NCBI GenBank assembly: GCA_964452915.1
Contig: CAYVNW010000001.1
Location: 1-64,000, forward strand
Source of the DNA: Colivivens sp964452915
Lineage (GTDB): Bacteria; Bacteroidota; Bacteroidia; Bacteroidales; Bacteroidaceae
Reading direction: 5' to 3'
DNA length: 64,000 bases
The translations under genes and the position numbers were made by a program. Of this stretch, positions 38,001 to 45,258 are shown in pieces. How positions within the stretch are numbered: the first letter of the stretch is position 1; every line of letters starts with the position of its first letter. The notes beneath the pieces were generated by a model. That model saw only the letters and a list, made by a program, of their open reading frames with translations, was not told the DNA's origin and made no database searches.

Positions 38001-38386
38001 CAGGAACATACACCGTGAACAAGTACAAGCTGACGTACATGGTCGACGGCAAGGAGTACAAGACAGACTCAATTGCATACGGTACCACCCTCACACCGCT
38101 TGCAGAACCGACCAAGGAAGGTTACACCTTCTCGGGCTGGAGCGAGATACCAACCACCATGCCGGCAAAGGACGTGGTCATCACAGGAAGCTTTGAGAAG
38201 GACTACGAGCCAGAGGACGCAAACCATGACGGACTGGTAGACACTGGAGACGTACTGGATGTCTATGGCTACATGCAGAATGCAGCCGGAAGTACCGGTG
38301 AAGGATCAGTATATGATGTCAACGGAGACGGACAGGTAGATACACAGGACGTACTCACCATATATAACCGCATGAGCAACGAGTGA
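35063..38386 (+). CDS. Secreted multidomain protein with cohesin-like, Ig-like and dockerin domains
   Basis: 1107 residues, signal peptide ending MQAG near residue 23. Cohesin-like domains: about 24-150 (SVSVSMDNTDAVSAMQIQIP), 258-390 (EIHLRMNNMDPINGFQFEFN) and 495-630 (KVDLSLSNYDPINGLQFDVS). Between them are choice-of-anchor-D-type Ig domains (MTVDFGRVPIRGTYTSSL; ELDMGRTPVTEDATATL). Then a Big_2 domain (about 718-805), four InlB/Flg_new repeats (about 808-1045) and a C-terminal dockerin with DANHDGLVDTGDVLDVYGYM and DVNGDGQVDTQDVLTIYNRM. Cohesins bind dockerins in cellulosomes, so this may be a small scaffold; binding is inferred. Eleven bases separate it from the upstream gene. Confidence 0.75.
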   Translation: MNKKLFTACVLVLLAVANGMQAGNTIHISSTKGSPGSTVSVSVSMDNTDAVSAMQIQIPMPDNCTLVEGSATAADRASNHSVTAGVKDGVLNLFVFSQSMATLSGTSGEVMTFKLKLGNQPSTTTLQPSAIILTNTEGNKVDAKAESGTVTVEAAKAEYGSMTVDFGRVPIRGTYTSSLTINNTGNAPLTVTALEFSAFEFSSDANLPLTIEAGGSQTITLTYAPTVRGEVSKTLKVVCNSSSKLNTITLKATPYAVNELHVDDASGIADSTVEIHLRMNNMDPINGFQFEFNMPDQLKYVDGSFTLSNRKTDHQSVASLDGSTLKLIAYSLSDQAFTGNDGEIASFRVKLSGQYGTSLDASKAILTATLDGKVTDVLSDKYGGYVNILSPVLSTQSELDMGRTPVTEDATATLTVNNYGQAPLTISRVVFDSLGFSVKETLPLTIQPYENKSLTVVYNGQTQSDFSSIMQLYCNDPNQRMWNVKLSGNRFAPNYVSMSSKNIYTGDTLKVDLSLSNYDPINGLQFDVSYPKDYFTPVGTVTGTDRTKGLSMQVRDLGNDTCRYFIYSLTNTSIAPGSGKICTIAFAPKADIPTGSYSVSVTKVKVGSSELKDKYAGNDFTMRFKVIVKTEQTITWEQKADSIGQGGSYVFEAKSSASMPMTYSIIDGANLVETSTTDGRLTVKALQLGTFTIRATAEGDSTHLAATSDITCKVYDPTIYVTGISLNKASVSLYTDDSATLQASISPSDATHKSVVWTSSDSTVARVKDGVITAIKAGTATITATASDGTGKQASCTVTVLNRPYIITYMVDGKEYKKDTVIYSEPVTPLAEPTREGYTFSGWSEIPTTMPAKDVTVTGTYTVNKYKLTYMVDGKEYRTDSIAYGTTLTALAKPTKEGYTFSGWSEIPTTMPAKDVTVTGTYTVNKYKLTYMVDGKEYRTDSIAYGTTLTAIAEPTKEGYTFSGWSEIPTAMPAKDVTVTGTYTVNKYKLTYMVDGKEYKTDSIAYGTTLTPLAEPTKEGYTFSGWSEIPTTMPAKDVVITGSFEKDYEPEDANHDGLVDTGDVLDVYGYMQNAAGSTGEGSVYDVNGDGQVDTQDVLTIYNRMSNE
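37484..38190 (+). repeat. Tandem 183-base coding repeats (InlB type)
   Basis: Units start at 37484, 37667, 37850 and 38033; each codes TYMVDGKEYRTDSIAYGTTL and on to PAKDVTVTGTY, 61 residues. Copies 2 and 3 are almost identical at DNA level, so recent duplication or gene conversion is likely, and copy number may vary between strains. Confidence 0.88.
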
Positions 38387-38409
38387 CACTGCATGAATGC
38401 AGTGTGATA

Positions 38410-38487
38410 TGAAGGTCCACTCCCCCCTCTCGTCATCCCGACGACTGAAAGGAGGAGTGGATCTTCAGTGCGATATAACCGTGCTAT
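38410..38487. repeat. Dispersed intergenic repeat, copy 2
   Basis: Contains cgtcatcccgacgactgaaa and then, at 38465-38487, a 23-base stretch identical to 40833-40855. It lies after the cohesin gene; nothing else is recognised in 38387-38730 apart from taactttg near 38579, which looks like a stray -7 box. Confidence 0.6.
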
Positions 38488-38730
38488 GCCGCAATGCTAT
38501 GCCATGCTATGGGGTCCGCTATACACATGACGCATTAAAATTCGTGCCTCATTGCTTGCGCATACCAAAAATTTATTATAACTTTGCCAAATCTAAAGTT
38601 GAACTTTAAATTTGTCCACATGAACGGCAATACATTGATAGATAGAACCATGGCTGCGTACATGGAGGGATTATTCCAGTTCCTGCCAATAATAACTACA
38701 TCATGGTGAATGCCGTATAGTATTTTTTAC

Positions 38731-38738
38731 TAACTTTG
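38731..38738 (+). promoter_or_regulatory. -7 box of the queuosine unit
   Basis: TAACTTTG, consensus; -33 not clear. A hairpin (tgcct 38742-38746 with aggca 38758-38762) begins the transcript, ahead of the pseudoknot. Confidence 0.5.
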
Positions 38739-38789
38739 CAGTGCCTACGATGCGTACAGGCATTTAGTTATTAACTTCCCCACGAGGGG

Positions 38790-38822
38790 GCGTGTGCTTG
38801 AAAACCACGCAAAAAAAACAAG
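38790..38822 (+). promoter_or_regulatory. Candidate preQ1 (class I-like) riboswitch
   Basis: A compact H-type pseudoknot can be drawn: stem 1 gcgtg (38790-38794) with cacgc (38806-38810); stem 2 cttg (38797-38800) with caag (38819-38822); the loop before the 3' arm of stem 1 is aaaac, and the linker between stems is eight A. This is the layout of preQ1-I aptamers: A-rich third loop and a C just before the second arm of stem 1. It ends 4 bases before the ATG of a queuosine-precursor transporter, followed by queC and queF, all genes such a switch is known to control. Translation control is likely. Confidence 0.68.
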
Positions 38823-38826
38823 ATTC

Positions 38827-39555
38827 ATGAAGCAAGTAAAGACAGTAAGTGTTTCCTTCATGCTGATGGGAATATTGTTTTGTGTATGTCTCATCACATC
38901 CAACCTGTTGGAAACAAAAGTATTCAAGGTGTTAGGTCCGATAAACCTGACATGCGGCTTTCTGGTTTTCCCCATCTCATACATCCTCAACGACTGCATA
39001 GCCGAGGTATGGGGTTACAGAAAGGCACGACTGATAATATGGGCAGGCTTTTTGATGAACTTCTTCGTAGTGATTCTCGGCACAGTCGCCAGCTGGCTGC
39101 CGCCAGTTGAGCCAGGAGCCGATGTCGCCTTCAGACAAGTGTTCCTTTTCGCTCCGCAGGTCACCATAGCCAGTTTCCTCGCATTCATAGTAGGTTCATT
39201 CCTGAACGCCATGGTAATGAGCAAAATGAAGTTGGCAGACCGCAACAAGGGACATTTCAACTACTATTTTTCGTTGAGAGCCATTGCATCGACCATCGTA
39301 GGAGAATGTGCGGACTCAGTTATCTTTTTTCCCCTTGCATTCTACATCCTGCCATACATATTCTTCGGCAAGCCAGCAGTACAGCCCAACATACTGATAG
39401 GACTGATACTGACACAGGTAGTAGCCAAGACACTGTATGAAGTTATAGCGCTGCCCGTAACAATCCGCGTCGTGAGGTTCGTAAAACGCTATGAGCAGAC
39501 CGATGTGTATGACGAGAACATTTCGTATAACGCTTTTAAAATAAAGGAGATTTGA
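38827..39555 (+). CDS. yhhQ: Queuosine precursor transporter (YhhQ/VUT family)
   Basis: 242 residues with about six membrane helices. VUT-family (formerly DUF165) features: ITSNLLETKVFKVLG, FPISYILNDCIAEVWGY near residue 65 and IVGECADSVIFFPLAF near residue 170. Family members import queuine or preQ0/preQ1. I start at 38827, not at the upstream GTG at 38794, which lies inside the pseudoknot. queC follows after 3 bases, with an aaggag Shine-Dalgarno at 39544-39549. Confidence 0.85.
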   Translation: MKQVKTVSVSFMLMGILFCVCLITSNLLETKVFKVLGPINLTCGFLVFPISYILNDCIAEVWGYRKARLIIWAGFLMNFFVVILGTVASWLPPVEPGADVAFRQVFLFAPQVTIASFLAFIVGSFLNAMVMSKMKLADRNKGHFNYYFSLRAIASTIVGECADSVIFFPLAFYILPYIFFGKPAVQPNILIGLILTQVVAKTLYEVIALPVTIRVVRFVKRYEQTDVYDENISYNAFKIKEI

Positions 39556-39558
39556 TAT

Positions 39559-40245
39559 ATGCTTGACAAGGAAAAGGCACTCGTGATATTCTCAGGAGGA
39601 CAGGACAGCACCACCTGCCTCTTTTGGGCAAAGAAACACTTCAAGGAAGTACATGCGGTCTGTTTCAGATACGGACAAAAGCACGCAGTGGAAGTAGACG
39701 CGGCAAAAGCAATCGCAGCCGATGCAGACGTGGAGTTGGAAATTATTGATGCCGGCTTCATAAGCAGACTAAGCTCCAACTGCTCCCTGACCGACACCAC
39801 GCTCACCATAGAGGCAGAAAAACCGGCAGACACCTACCCTACCACGTTCGTACCAGGCCGGAACATGTTCTTCATCAGTATGGCAGCTGTGCGGGCGAGG
39901 GAACTTGGCATCATGAACATAGTGACGGGAGTGTCGCAAACCGACTTCTCGGGTTACCCAGATTGCCGCGACTCATTCATAAAAAGCATGAACGTCACAC
40001 TCAACCTCGCCATGGACGAACAGTTTGTGATACATACGCCATTGATGTGGATAGACAAAGCAGAAACCTGGGCACTCGCCGACAAATTGGGAGTATTCCA
40101 ACTCGTACGTGAGAAGACAGTCACCTGCTACAATGGCATTCCGGGCGACGGATGCGGACACTGTCCAGCATGCAAGCTACGTCACGACGGACTGACAAAG
40201 TATCTAAACAATAAAGAATATTACAGAACCATTTCATTACTTTAG
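39559..40245 (+). CDS. queC: 7-cyano-7-deazaguanine (preQ0) synthase
   Basis: 228 residues. ATP-dependent conversion of 7-carboxy-7-deazaguanine to preQ0. N-terminal PP-loop ALVIFSGGQDSTTCLFWA; FVPGRNMFFISMAA near residue 94; and the zinc-binding CxxxxxxxxCGHCPACKLR at the C-terminus (GDGCGHCPACKLRHDG). Second gene of the queuosine unit, 48 bases before queF. Confidence 0.94.
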   Translation: MLDKEKALVIFSGGQDSTTCLFWAKKHFKEVHAVCFRYGQKHAVEVDAAKAIAADADVELEIIDAGFISRLSSNCSLTDTTLTIEAEKPADTYPTTFVPGRNMFFISMAAVRARELGIMNIVTGVSQTDFSGYPDCRDSFIKSMNVTLNLAMDEQFVIHTPLMWIDKAETWALADKLGVFQLVREKTVTCYNGIPGDGCGHCPACKLRHDGLTKYLNNKEYYRTISLL

Positions 40246-40293
40246 CAACCCCTATGCCACGTCCACAGGGCAGACAGGGGAGAGAGGAGAATT

Positions 40294-40755
40294 ATGAACA
40301 GAGACGAAGAAGGACTTAAGTCATTAGGTCGGAAGACAGAATACAGAACCGACTACGCACCCGACGTATTGGAAACATTTGAGAACAAACATCCAGAAAA
40401 CGACTACTGGGTGAGATTCAACTGTCCGGAATTCACCAGCCTGTGCCCTATTACCGGTCAACCGGATTTTGCGGAAATACGCATCAGCTACCTGCCCGAC
40501 AAGCGCATGGTAGAAAGCAAGAGCCTGAAACTATACCTCTTCAGCTTCCGCAACCACGGTGACTTCCACGAAGACTGTGTGAACACGATCATGAAGGACT
40601 TGATAAAGCTGATGAATCCCAAATACATCGAGGTGACAGGCCTCTTCACACCACGCGGAGGCATTTCAATCTATCCTTACGCCAACTACGGACGACCGGG
40701 GACCAAATATGAAGAACTCGCTGACTACAGGTTGAGAAACCACAACATGGGATAA
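40294..40755 (+). CDS. queF: NADPH-dependent preQ0 reductase
   Basis: 153 residues, the short unimodular form. It reduces the nitrile of preQ0 to the amine preQ1. The catalytic cysteine is in FTSLCPITGQPDFAEI near residue 51, and the QueF motif SKSLKLYLFSFRNHGDFHED near residue 75 carries the substrate-binding Glu/His. No queD or queE is in the window; the presence of queC and a transporter means the pathway could be complete elsewhere. Confidence 0.93.
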   Translation: MNRDEEGLKSLGRKTEYRTDYAPDVLETFENKHPENDYWVRFNCPEFTSLCPITGQPDFAEIRISYLPDKRMVESKSLKLYLFSFRNHGDFHEDCVNTIMKDLIKLMNPKYIEVTGLFTPRGGISIYPYANYGRPGTKYEELADYRLRNHNMG

Positions 40756-40795
40756 ATAAAACTATATTTTCTTCCATAGAAAAAACGGCTATACC

Positions 40796-40855
40796 TCCTC
40801 TCCGTCATACCGAGGCATCGCCGAGTGTATCCTCAGTGCGATATAACCGTGCTAT
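40796..40855. repeat. Dispersed intergenic repeat, copy 3, reaching into miaA
   Basis: 40796-40818 matches 17021-17043 (22 of 23 bases) and 40833-40855 is identical to 38465-38487. The miaA stop codon and last 15-17 codons lie inside this repeat. Confidence 0.65.
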
Positions 40856-41758
40856 AATTTCCTTGACTTGTTGGATTTGCTGCGTTAGAGAAAGCTTATC
40901 GACATCAATCCAATGTATGGAACTATCGTGCGCGAACCATGTCATCTGCTTCTTTGCATACACGCGTGTATTCTTCTTTAAACGCTCGACAGCCATACCG
41001 AGTTCCCACTCGCCGTCGAGTACACGGAACAGTTCCTTATATCCGACCGTGTTGAGCGAATTGAGTTCACGTTTCGGATATACGCGCCTCACCTCATCCA
41101 ACAGTCCGTCGCGCATCATTTGGTCAACACGACTGTTTATGCGTGCGAACAAATTGGCACGCTCTCTGCGCAACCCTATTTTTATCACATTAAACGGTCG
41201 TTCCTTCTCCGTGTTCATTCGGAACGAAGAGTAAGGTTTTCCTGTCTGGTAGCACACTTCCAGTGCATGCACGATGCGCTTATAATTCTTTTTGTCCACC
41301 TCCTCATAGTACACAGGGTCGAGCAAGCGCAATTCAGCAGCCAGGACATCCAATCCCTCTTCCGCCAAACGTCTCTTCATCAGATTGCGGGTATCATCGT
41401 TAATAGTCGGTATATCATCTATACCCTTAGTAACAGCATCGATATACATCATGCTTCCTCCGACCATAAGCGCATAATTATGGTCCTTGAACTGCTTGTC
41501 CAGCAAGCTCAATACATCCTGTTCATACTGAGCCGCACTGTAATACCGGTCAAGAGGCAACATATCAATAAAATGATGTACTACACCCGCCATTTCTTCC
41601 TTGGATGGTTTTGCCGTGCCTATAGTTATATCCTTATATATTTGTCGTGAATCAGCAGATATAATATCACACGACAAGAGCTTGGCGACAGCTACGCCAA
41701 GCTCTGTTTTTCCAACAGCCGTAGGTCCCAACAAGACGACCAACGTGCCATTATTCAT
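40805..41758 (-). CDS. miaA: tRNA dimethylallyltransferase
   Basis: 317 residues. It adds the isopentenyl group to A37 of tRNAs. LVVLLGPTAVGKTELGVAVA is the P-loop and DIISADSRQIYKDITIGTAKP the tRNA/DMAPP block; GGSMMYIDAV, NTVGYKEL and KKNTRVYAKKQMTWF are all present. I choose the ATG at 41758; an ATG at 41770 is equally in frame and would overlap the upstream gene by 20 instead of 8 bases. The C-terminal tail RLYRTEDTLGDASV is encoded by the dispersed repeat and is not conserved. Last gene of the lpxD-lpxC-lpxA unit. Confidence 0.92.
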   Translation of the reverse strand: MNNGTLVVLLGPTAVGKTELGVAVAKLLSCDIISADSRQIYKDITIGTAKPSKEEMAGVVHHFIDMLPLDRYYSAAQYEQDVLSLLDKQFKDHNYALMVGGSMMYIDAVTKGIDDIPTINDDTRNLMKRRLAEEGLDVLAAELRLLDPVYYEEVDKKNYKRIVHALEVCYQTGKPYSSFRMNTEKERPFNVIKIGLRRERANLFARINSRVDQMMRDGLLDEVRRVYPKRELNSLNTVGYKELFRVLDGEWELGMAVERLKKNTRVYAKKQMTWFAHDSSIHWIDVDKLSLTQQIQQVKEIIARLYRTEDTLGDASV

Positions 41759-42299
41759 AGGGATTGCCATCGCTTATCTCCAAACCTTCCAATCCGAGTT
41801 CATCATCGTCGATTCCGTCGCCGAACATGTCGTCATCCAAATTGCCGTTGTCGGTTGGAGGCAGTGGTTCCTTTGCCATCAACTCGTCAAAGTCGATTGT
41901 TTGTTTTGGAGCCTTCCCCAATTGCCGGGTCACCTTTGGTTCCTTAAGTCTCTTACCGGTTATGATTTCAGCCACCTCGATGAAAAAGCATCTTTCAGCC
42001 AATGGGTCGAACGTATAAAGGAGATGTTGCTTTTCCTCGTCGATGAACTCGCTCAGGCTTGTATCAGCCATGACGTACGAATCCTCGTCGCTCTCCGTAT
42101 CCATTTCCACCAAAGTAATCTCTTGACGTTTTTCCCAACCATTATCACAAATAGTGAAATACGTGAGTTGGTCATCCTTATAATCACATGTCTTGAGAAT
42201 AGCCTTATGGAAATCAAGGAAGGTGGCATCTGAATCAAGCTGTATTTCCCGCATGAAGTCATCGACTTCGTCCGAGATAAGGATAAATCTAAAAATCAT
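41751..42299 (-). CDS. pRiA4b ORF-3-like conserved protein
   Basis: 182 residues. The first 130 residues (MIFRFILISDEVDDFMREIQ, then YFTICDNGWEKRQEIT, LLYTFDPL) match the plasmid pRiA4b ORF-3 / IS1096 passenger-like family that is conserved next to lpxA-miaA in Bacteroidales. The tail is very acidic (DDDMFGDGIDDDELGLEGLE). Function unknown. Eleven bases downstream of lpxA and overlapping miaA, so a translational partner of both. Confidence 0.75.
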   Translation of the reverse strand: MIFRFILISDEVDDFMREIQLDSDATFLDFHKAILKTCDYKDDQLTYFTICDNGWEKRQEITLVEMDTESDEDSYVMADTSLSEFIDEEKQHLLYTFDPLAERCFFIEVAEIITGKRLKEPKVTRQLGKAPKQTIDFDELMAKEPLPPTDNGNLDDDMFGDGIDDDELGLEGLEISDGNPYE

Positions 42300-42310
42300 A
42301 TTACTAAAGT

Positions 42311-43084
42311 TTAGCGAATAATTCCACGTTGTGACGCACCCACAAAGTCAATGATGTACTGAACTTCGGGTCCGACAGGGACAGTCTCGCGTACCTGTTT
42401 CAAAGCCTCAGGGACACGCAAGTTACTGTTGTATATAATGCGGTAGGCATTGTGTATGTCGTTTATGATTTCGGCAGAGAAGTTCTTACGCTTCAAGCCT
42501 ACAATGTTCAAACCACAATAAGCTACAGGCTCGCGTGCGGCGATCACGAACGGAGGGACATCCATACTGGTCCGCGTTCCGCCTTGCACCATCGTATATC
42601 CGCCGATGCGGCAGAATTGGTGAACAAGCACTACGGCACTGATAATGGCATAGTCGTCAACAATCACCTCGCCACCGAGTTTGGTGGAGTTTCCCATGAC
42701 GATATTACTGCCGAACACACAATCGTGGGCAATGTGGGCGTTCTCCATAATCAAGTTATTACTTCCCACTGTAGTTCTGCCCTTGCTTGCCGTTCCTCTG
42801 TGAATAGTCACATTCTCACGTATACGGTTGTTGTCGCCTATAACGGCATACGATTTTTCACCTTTAAACTTCAAGTCCTGCGGAACGGCTCCAATTACCG
42901 CTCCAGGAAATATCAAGTTTCCATTGCCTAATTTGGTTCCATTAAGGATTGTGACACTATTCATCAGTTCATTATTATCGCCAATCTCAACACCCTTGTC
43001 GATAAAGCAAAACGGGCCTATAGTACAATCCTTCCCTATCTTGGCCTCAGGATCAATAAATGCTAACGGACTTATTTTTGACAT
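42311..43084 (-). CDS. lpxA: UDP-N-acetylglucosamine O-acyltransferase
   Basis: 257 residues. First step of lipid A synthesis: transfer of a 3-hydroxyacyl chain from ACP to UDP-GlcNAc. Left-handed beta-helix hexapeptide repeats run from residue 1 (PLAFIDPEAKIGKDCTIGPF) to about 190; the catalytic His is in MENAHIAHDCVFG near residue 120, and a helical C-terminus follows. In most Bacteroidetes the preceding gene is an lpxC-fabZ fusion; here lpxA begins 18 bases after lpxC. Confidence 0.95.
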   Translation of the reverse strand: MSKISPLAFIDPEAKIGKDCTIGPFCFIDKGVEIGDNNELMNSVTILNGTKLGNGNLIFPGAVIGAVPQDLKFKGEKSYAVIGDNNRIRENVTIHRGTASKGRTTVGSNNLIMENAHIAHDCVFGSNIVMGNSTKLGGEVIVDDYAIISAVVLVHQFCRIGGYTMVQGGTRTSMDVPPFVIAAREPVAYCGLNIVGLKRKNFSAEIINDIHNAYRIIYNSNLRVPEALKQVRETVPVGPEVQYIIDFVGASQRGIIR

Positions 43085-43102
43085 TCTTATTATATTTATT
43101 TA

Positions 43103-44014
43103 TTATTGTATCTTACACTGCGCATGTATCATTCGCGCAACTTTATTATTAATGGTATGTCCCGGCCGCAAGGCGGTAATCTTTGCCTTCAGAGGTCCGC
43201 CAATCAGCGCGAGGTCGCCTATGATGTCGAGCAGTTTGTGGCGTGCCATCTCATTGGGCCAAGTAAGCGGCTTACGGTTCAGATAGCCGAGCTTTGTAGC
43301 ATCCATATGAGGCACTCCCATCTCATCTGCAAGAAAATCCAGCTTGTCTTGCGACAGCTGGTTCTCGTATATGACAATAGCATTGTCAAGGTCTCCACCT
43401 TTGATATAACCCAGTTCGAACAATGGTTGTACATCCCTCACAAAGACAAAAGTACGCGCAGAAGCAATTTCCTTAGGGAAGTCGCTTAAGCTGTCCAATG
43501 TAGCAGACTGATTCGCCAGCACTTTTGACTGGAATGCGATGGTTATATCCAATGACAGATGGTCGCACGGGCTTACGACTATATGCTCACCATGTTCGCC
43601 ATCTATTACTATCTCATGATCAACAATGACATATTTTTTCTCTGCGTTCTGCTGTATAAGCCCGACTTTGTTAATCTCTTCGACAAATATCTCTGCACTT
43701 CCGTCGAGTATAGGCATTTCGGGACCGTCAAGCTCTATCCTGCAGTTGTCTATGCCCGATGCATAGATGGCAGCCATTGCATGCTCTATAGTTCCCACCC
43801 GTATGCCATTTTCAGCTATTACGGTTCCTCTTGTTGTCTCTATCACGTTTTCCGAAAGGCATTGTACTACCGGTGTTCCCTCCAAATCGACACGAAGCAT
43901 CTTATATCCATAGTTTTCAGGAGCCGGACAGAATTTTGCCGTTACAAACTTACCTGTATGTAATCCTTTGCTTCTGACAGTGAAGCAGTCTTTCAAGGTT
44001 ACCTGCTTTTGCAT
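43103..44014 (-). CDS. lpxC: UDP-3-O-acyl-GlcNAc deacetylase, without the fused FabZ domain
   Basis: 303 residues. Zn2+-dependent deacetylase, the committed step of lipid A synthesis. Zinc and catalytic residues are seen: GTIEHAMAAIYASG near residue 73, LDGPEMPILDGSA near residue 94, HKLLDIIGDLALIG near residue 255 and RPGHTINNKVAR near residue 284. In Bacteroidetes this protein normally continues past residue 300 into a FabZ dehydratase domain (about 460 residues in all). Here it stops at CKIQ and only 18 bases separate it from lpxA, so FabZ is absent from this locus. It overlaps lpxD by 16 bases. Confidence 0.92.
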   Translation of the reverse strand: MQKQVTLKDCFTVRSKGLHTGKFVTAKFCPAPENYGYKMLRVDLEGTPVVQCLSENVIETTRGTVIAENGIRVGTIEHAMAAIYASGIDNCRIELDGPEMPILDGSAEIFVEEINKVGLIQQNAEKKYVIVDHEIVIDGEHGEHIVVSPCDHLSLDITIAFQSKVLANQSATLDSLSDFPKEIASARTFVFVRDVQPLFELGYIKGGDLDNAIVIYENQLSQDKLDFLADEMGVPHMDATKLGYLNRKPLTWPNEMARHKLLDIIGDLALIGGPLKAKITALRPGHTINNKVARMIHAQCKIQ

Positions 44015-45051
44015 ATTGTTCTTAATTCTTCTATTTCCTTCTGAAGTTCATTCACTTGTTTTACTAATTCGGGAAGATTCTTGTATGCCACTGAACTCCT
44101 TGCGAAATTCTGATGTTCGATTGCAGGGTAGCCCATAATAGTACAATTACCATTCTTCACCATACGTCCGCCAGGGATGCCCGATTGTGCACCGGCATGG
44201 ACTCTGTCGCCCAAAGTGATATGTCCGGCAACACCGACTTGTCCGCCCAACATACACCATTCACCGACCTTAGCACTGCCTGCCACGCCAACTTGAGCCG
44301 ACATGACAGTATGTTTGCCCACCTCCACATTATGGGCAATCTGCACCAGATTGTCGAGTTTCACCCCACTATGTACAATCGTAGTTCCCATTGTAGAACG
44401 GTCGATACAAGTATTTGCACCGATTTCCACATTGTCCTCTATTGTCACAATACCTATTTGCGGGATCTTCTCGTATCCTTCAACGGTAGGTGCAAAGCCA
44501 AAGCCATCGGCACCTATCACACAACCGGCATGAAGTATGCACTTTCTGCCGATCTTGCATCCATGATAAATTACGGCATTACTATATATTATGGTATCAT
44601 TCCCTACACTCGCATGAGCACCCACAGTGACATGCGGATACAACTCAACCCCATCACCAATCACGGCACCGTCCTCAACGACAGCGAAAGGAGCAATATA
44701 GACATCCTTACCTATTGTTGCCGTTTCGGCGATAAAGGCCAAAGAACTGATGCCATGCGGTTTAGGCTTCATAGACTCATATAGCTGCAAGAGCCTGCTT
44801 ACAGCCTCATACGCATTTTTTACACGTATAAGAGTCGCCTTTACCGACTGCACAGGATTGAAATCTTCATTTACAAGTACTACTGAAGATTGTGTAGTAT
44901 ATATATAATGTTCGTATTGAGAGTTGGCGAGAAACGATATAGATCCAGAAACCCCCTCTTCTATTTTTGCAAATTTATCTATTACGGCATTTTCGTCTCC
45001 ATCAACAGTTCCATTGATGTATGCCGCAACCTGACGTGCAGTAAATTCCAT
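43999..45051 (-). CDS. lpxD: UDP-3-O-acylglucosamine N-acyltransferase
   Basis: 350 residues. Adds the second hydroxyacyl chain in lipid A synthesis. An N-terminal LpxD domain (MEFTARQVAAYINGTVDGDE) is followed by hexapeptide repeats (ATIGKDVYIAPFAVVEDGAVIG) with the catalytic His in LDNLVQIAHNVEVGKH near residue 245, and a C-terminal helix. First gene of a minus-strand unit lpxD-lpxC-lpxA-ORF-miaA; a -7 box lies 25 bases upstream. Confidence 0.94.
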   Translation of the reverse strand: MEFTARQVAAYINGTVDGDENAVIDKFAKIEEGVSGSISFLANSQYEHYIYTTQSSVVLVNEDFNPVQSVKATLIRVKNAYEAVSRLLQLYESMKPKPHGISSLAFIAETATIGKDVYIAPFAVVEDGAVIGDGVELYPHVTVGAHASVGNDTIIYSNAVIYHGCKIGRKCILHAGCVIGADGFGFAPTVEGYEKIPQIGIVTIEDNVEIGANTCIDRSTMGTTIVHSGVKLDNLVQIAHNVEVGKHTVMSAQVGVAGSAKVGEWCMLGGQVGVAGHITLGDRVHAGAQSGIPGGRMVKNGNCTIMGYPAIEHQNFARSSVAYKNLPELVKQVNELQKEIEELRTICKSR

Positions 45052-45074
45052 TTTACCTTTTTAGTTACTGCGGG

Positions 45075-45082
45075 CAAAGTTA
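45075..45082 (-). promoter_or_regulatory. -7 box of the lpxD unit
   Basis: TAACTTTG on the minus strand, 23 bases before the lpxD start; -33 not evident. Confidence 0.5.
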
Positions 45083-45211
45083 CGTAAAAAAAATGGAACC
45101 GACGTTTATGTACACTCCTTTTTTGTGTCAAACAACATAAATCGCAAGTTTTTTTTGTAAAAAGCGATAAGATTATTGCTATATGTGGTTCTGAGTATAA
45201 GAAAATATTAT

Positions 45212-45219
45212 TATTTTTG
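45212..45219 (+). promoter_or_regulatory. -7 box of the GH128-like gene
   Basis: TATTTTTG, 39 bases before the ATG; a partial -33 (TTCTG, 45189-45193) is 18 bases away. Confidence 0.45.
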
Positions 45220-45258
45220 CAACATCAAATGTTTTCCAAAACATCATTTTTTTAAAGC

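Noticed and set aside
37484..38190. CRISPR-like array
   Set aside because: The repeats are 183 bases long, in frame and code InlB-type domains; there are no short repeats with unique spacers.
38794..38826. GTG start for the queuosine transporter
   Set aside because: It lies within the pseudoknot; the ATG at 38827 begins a normal N-terminus.
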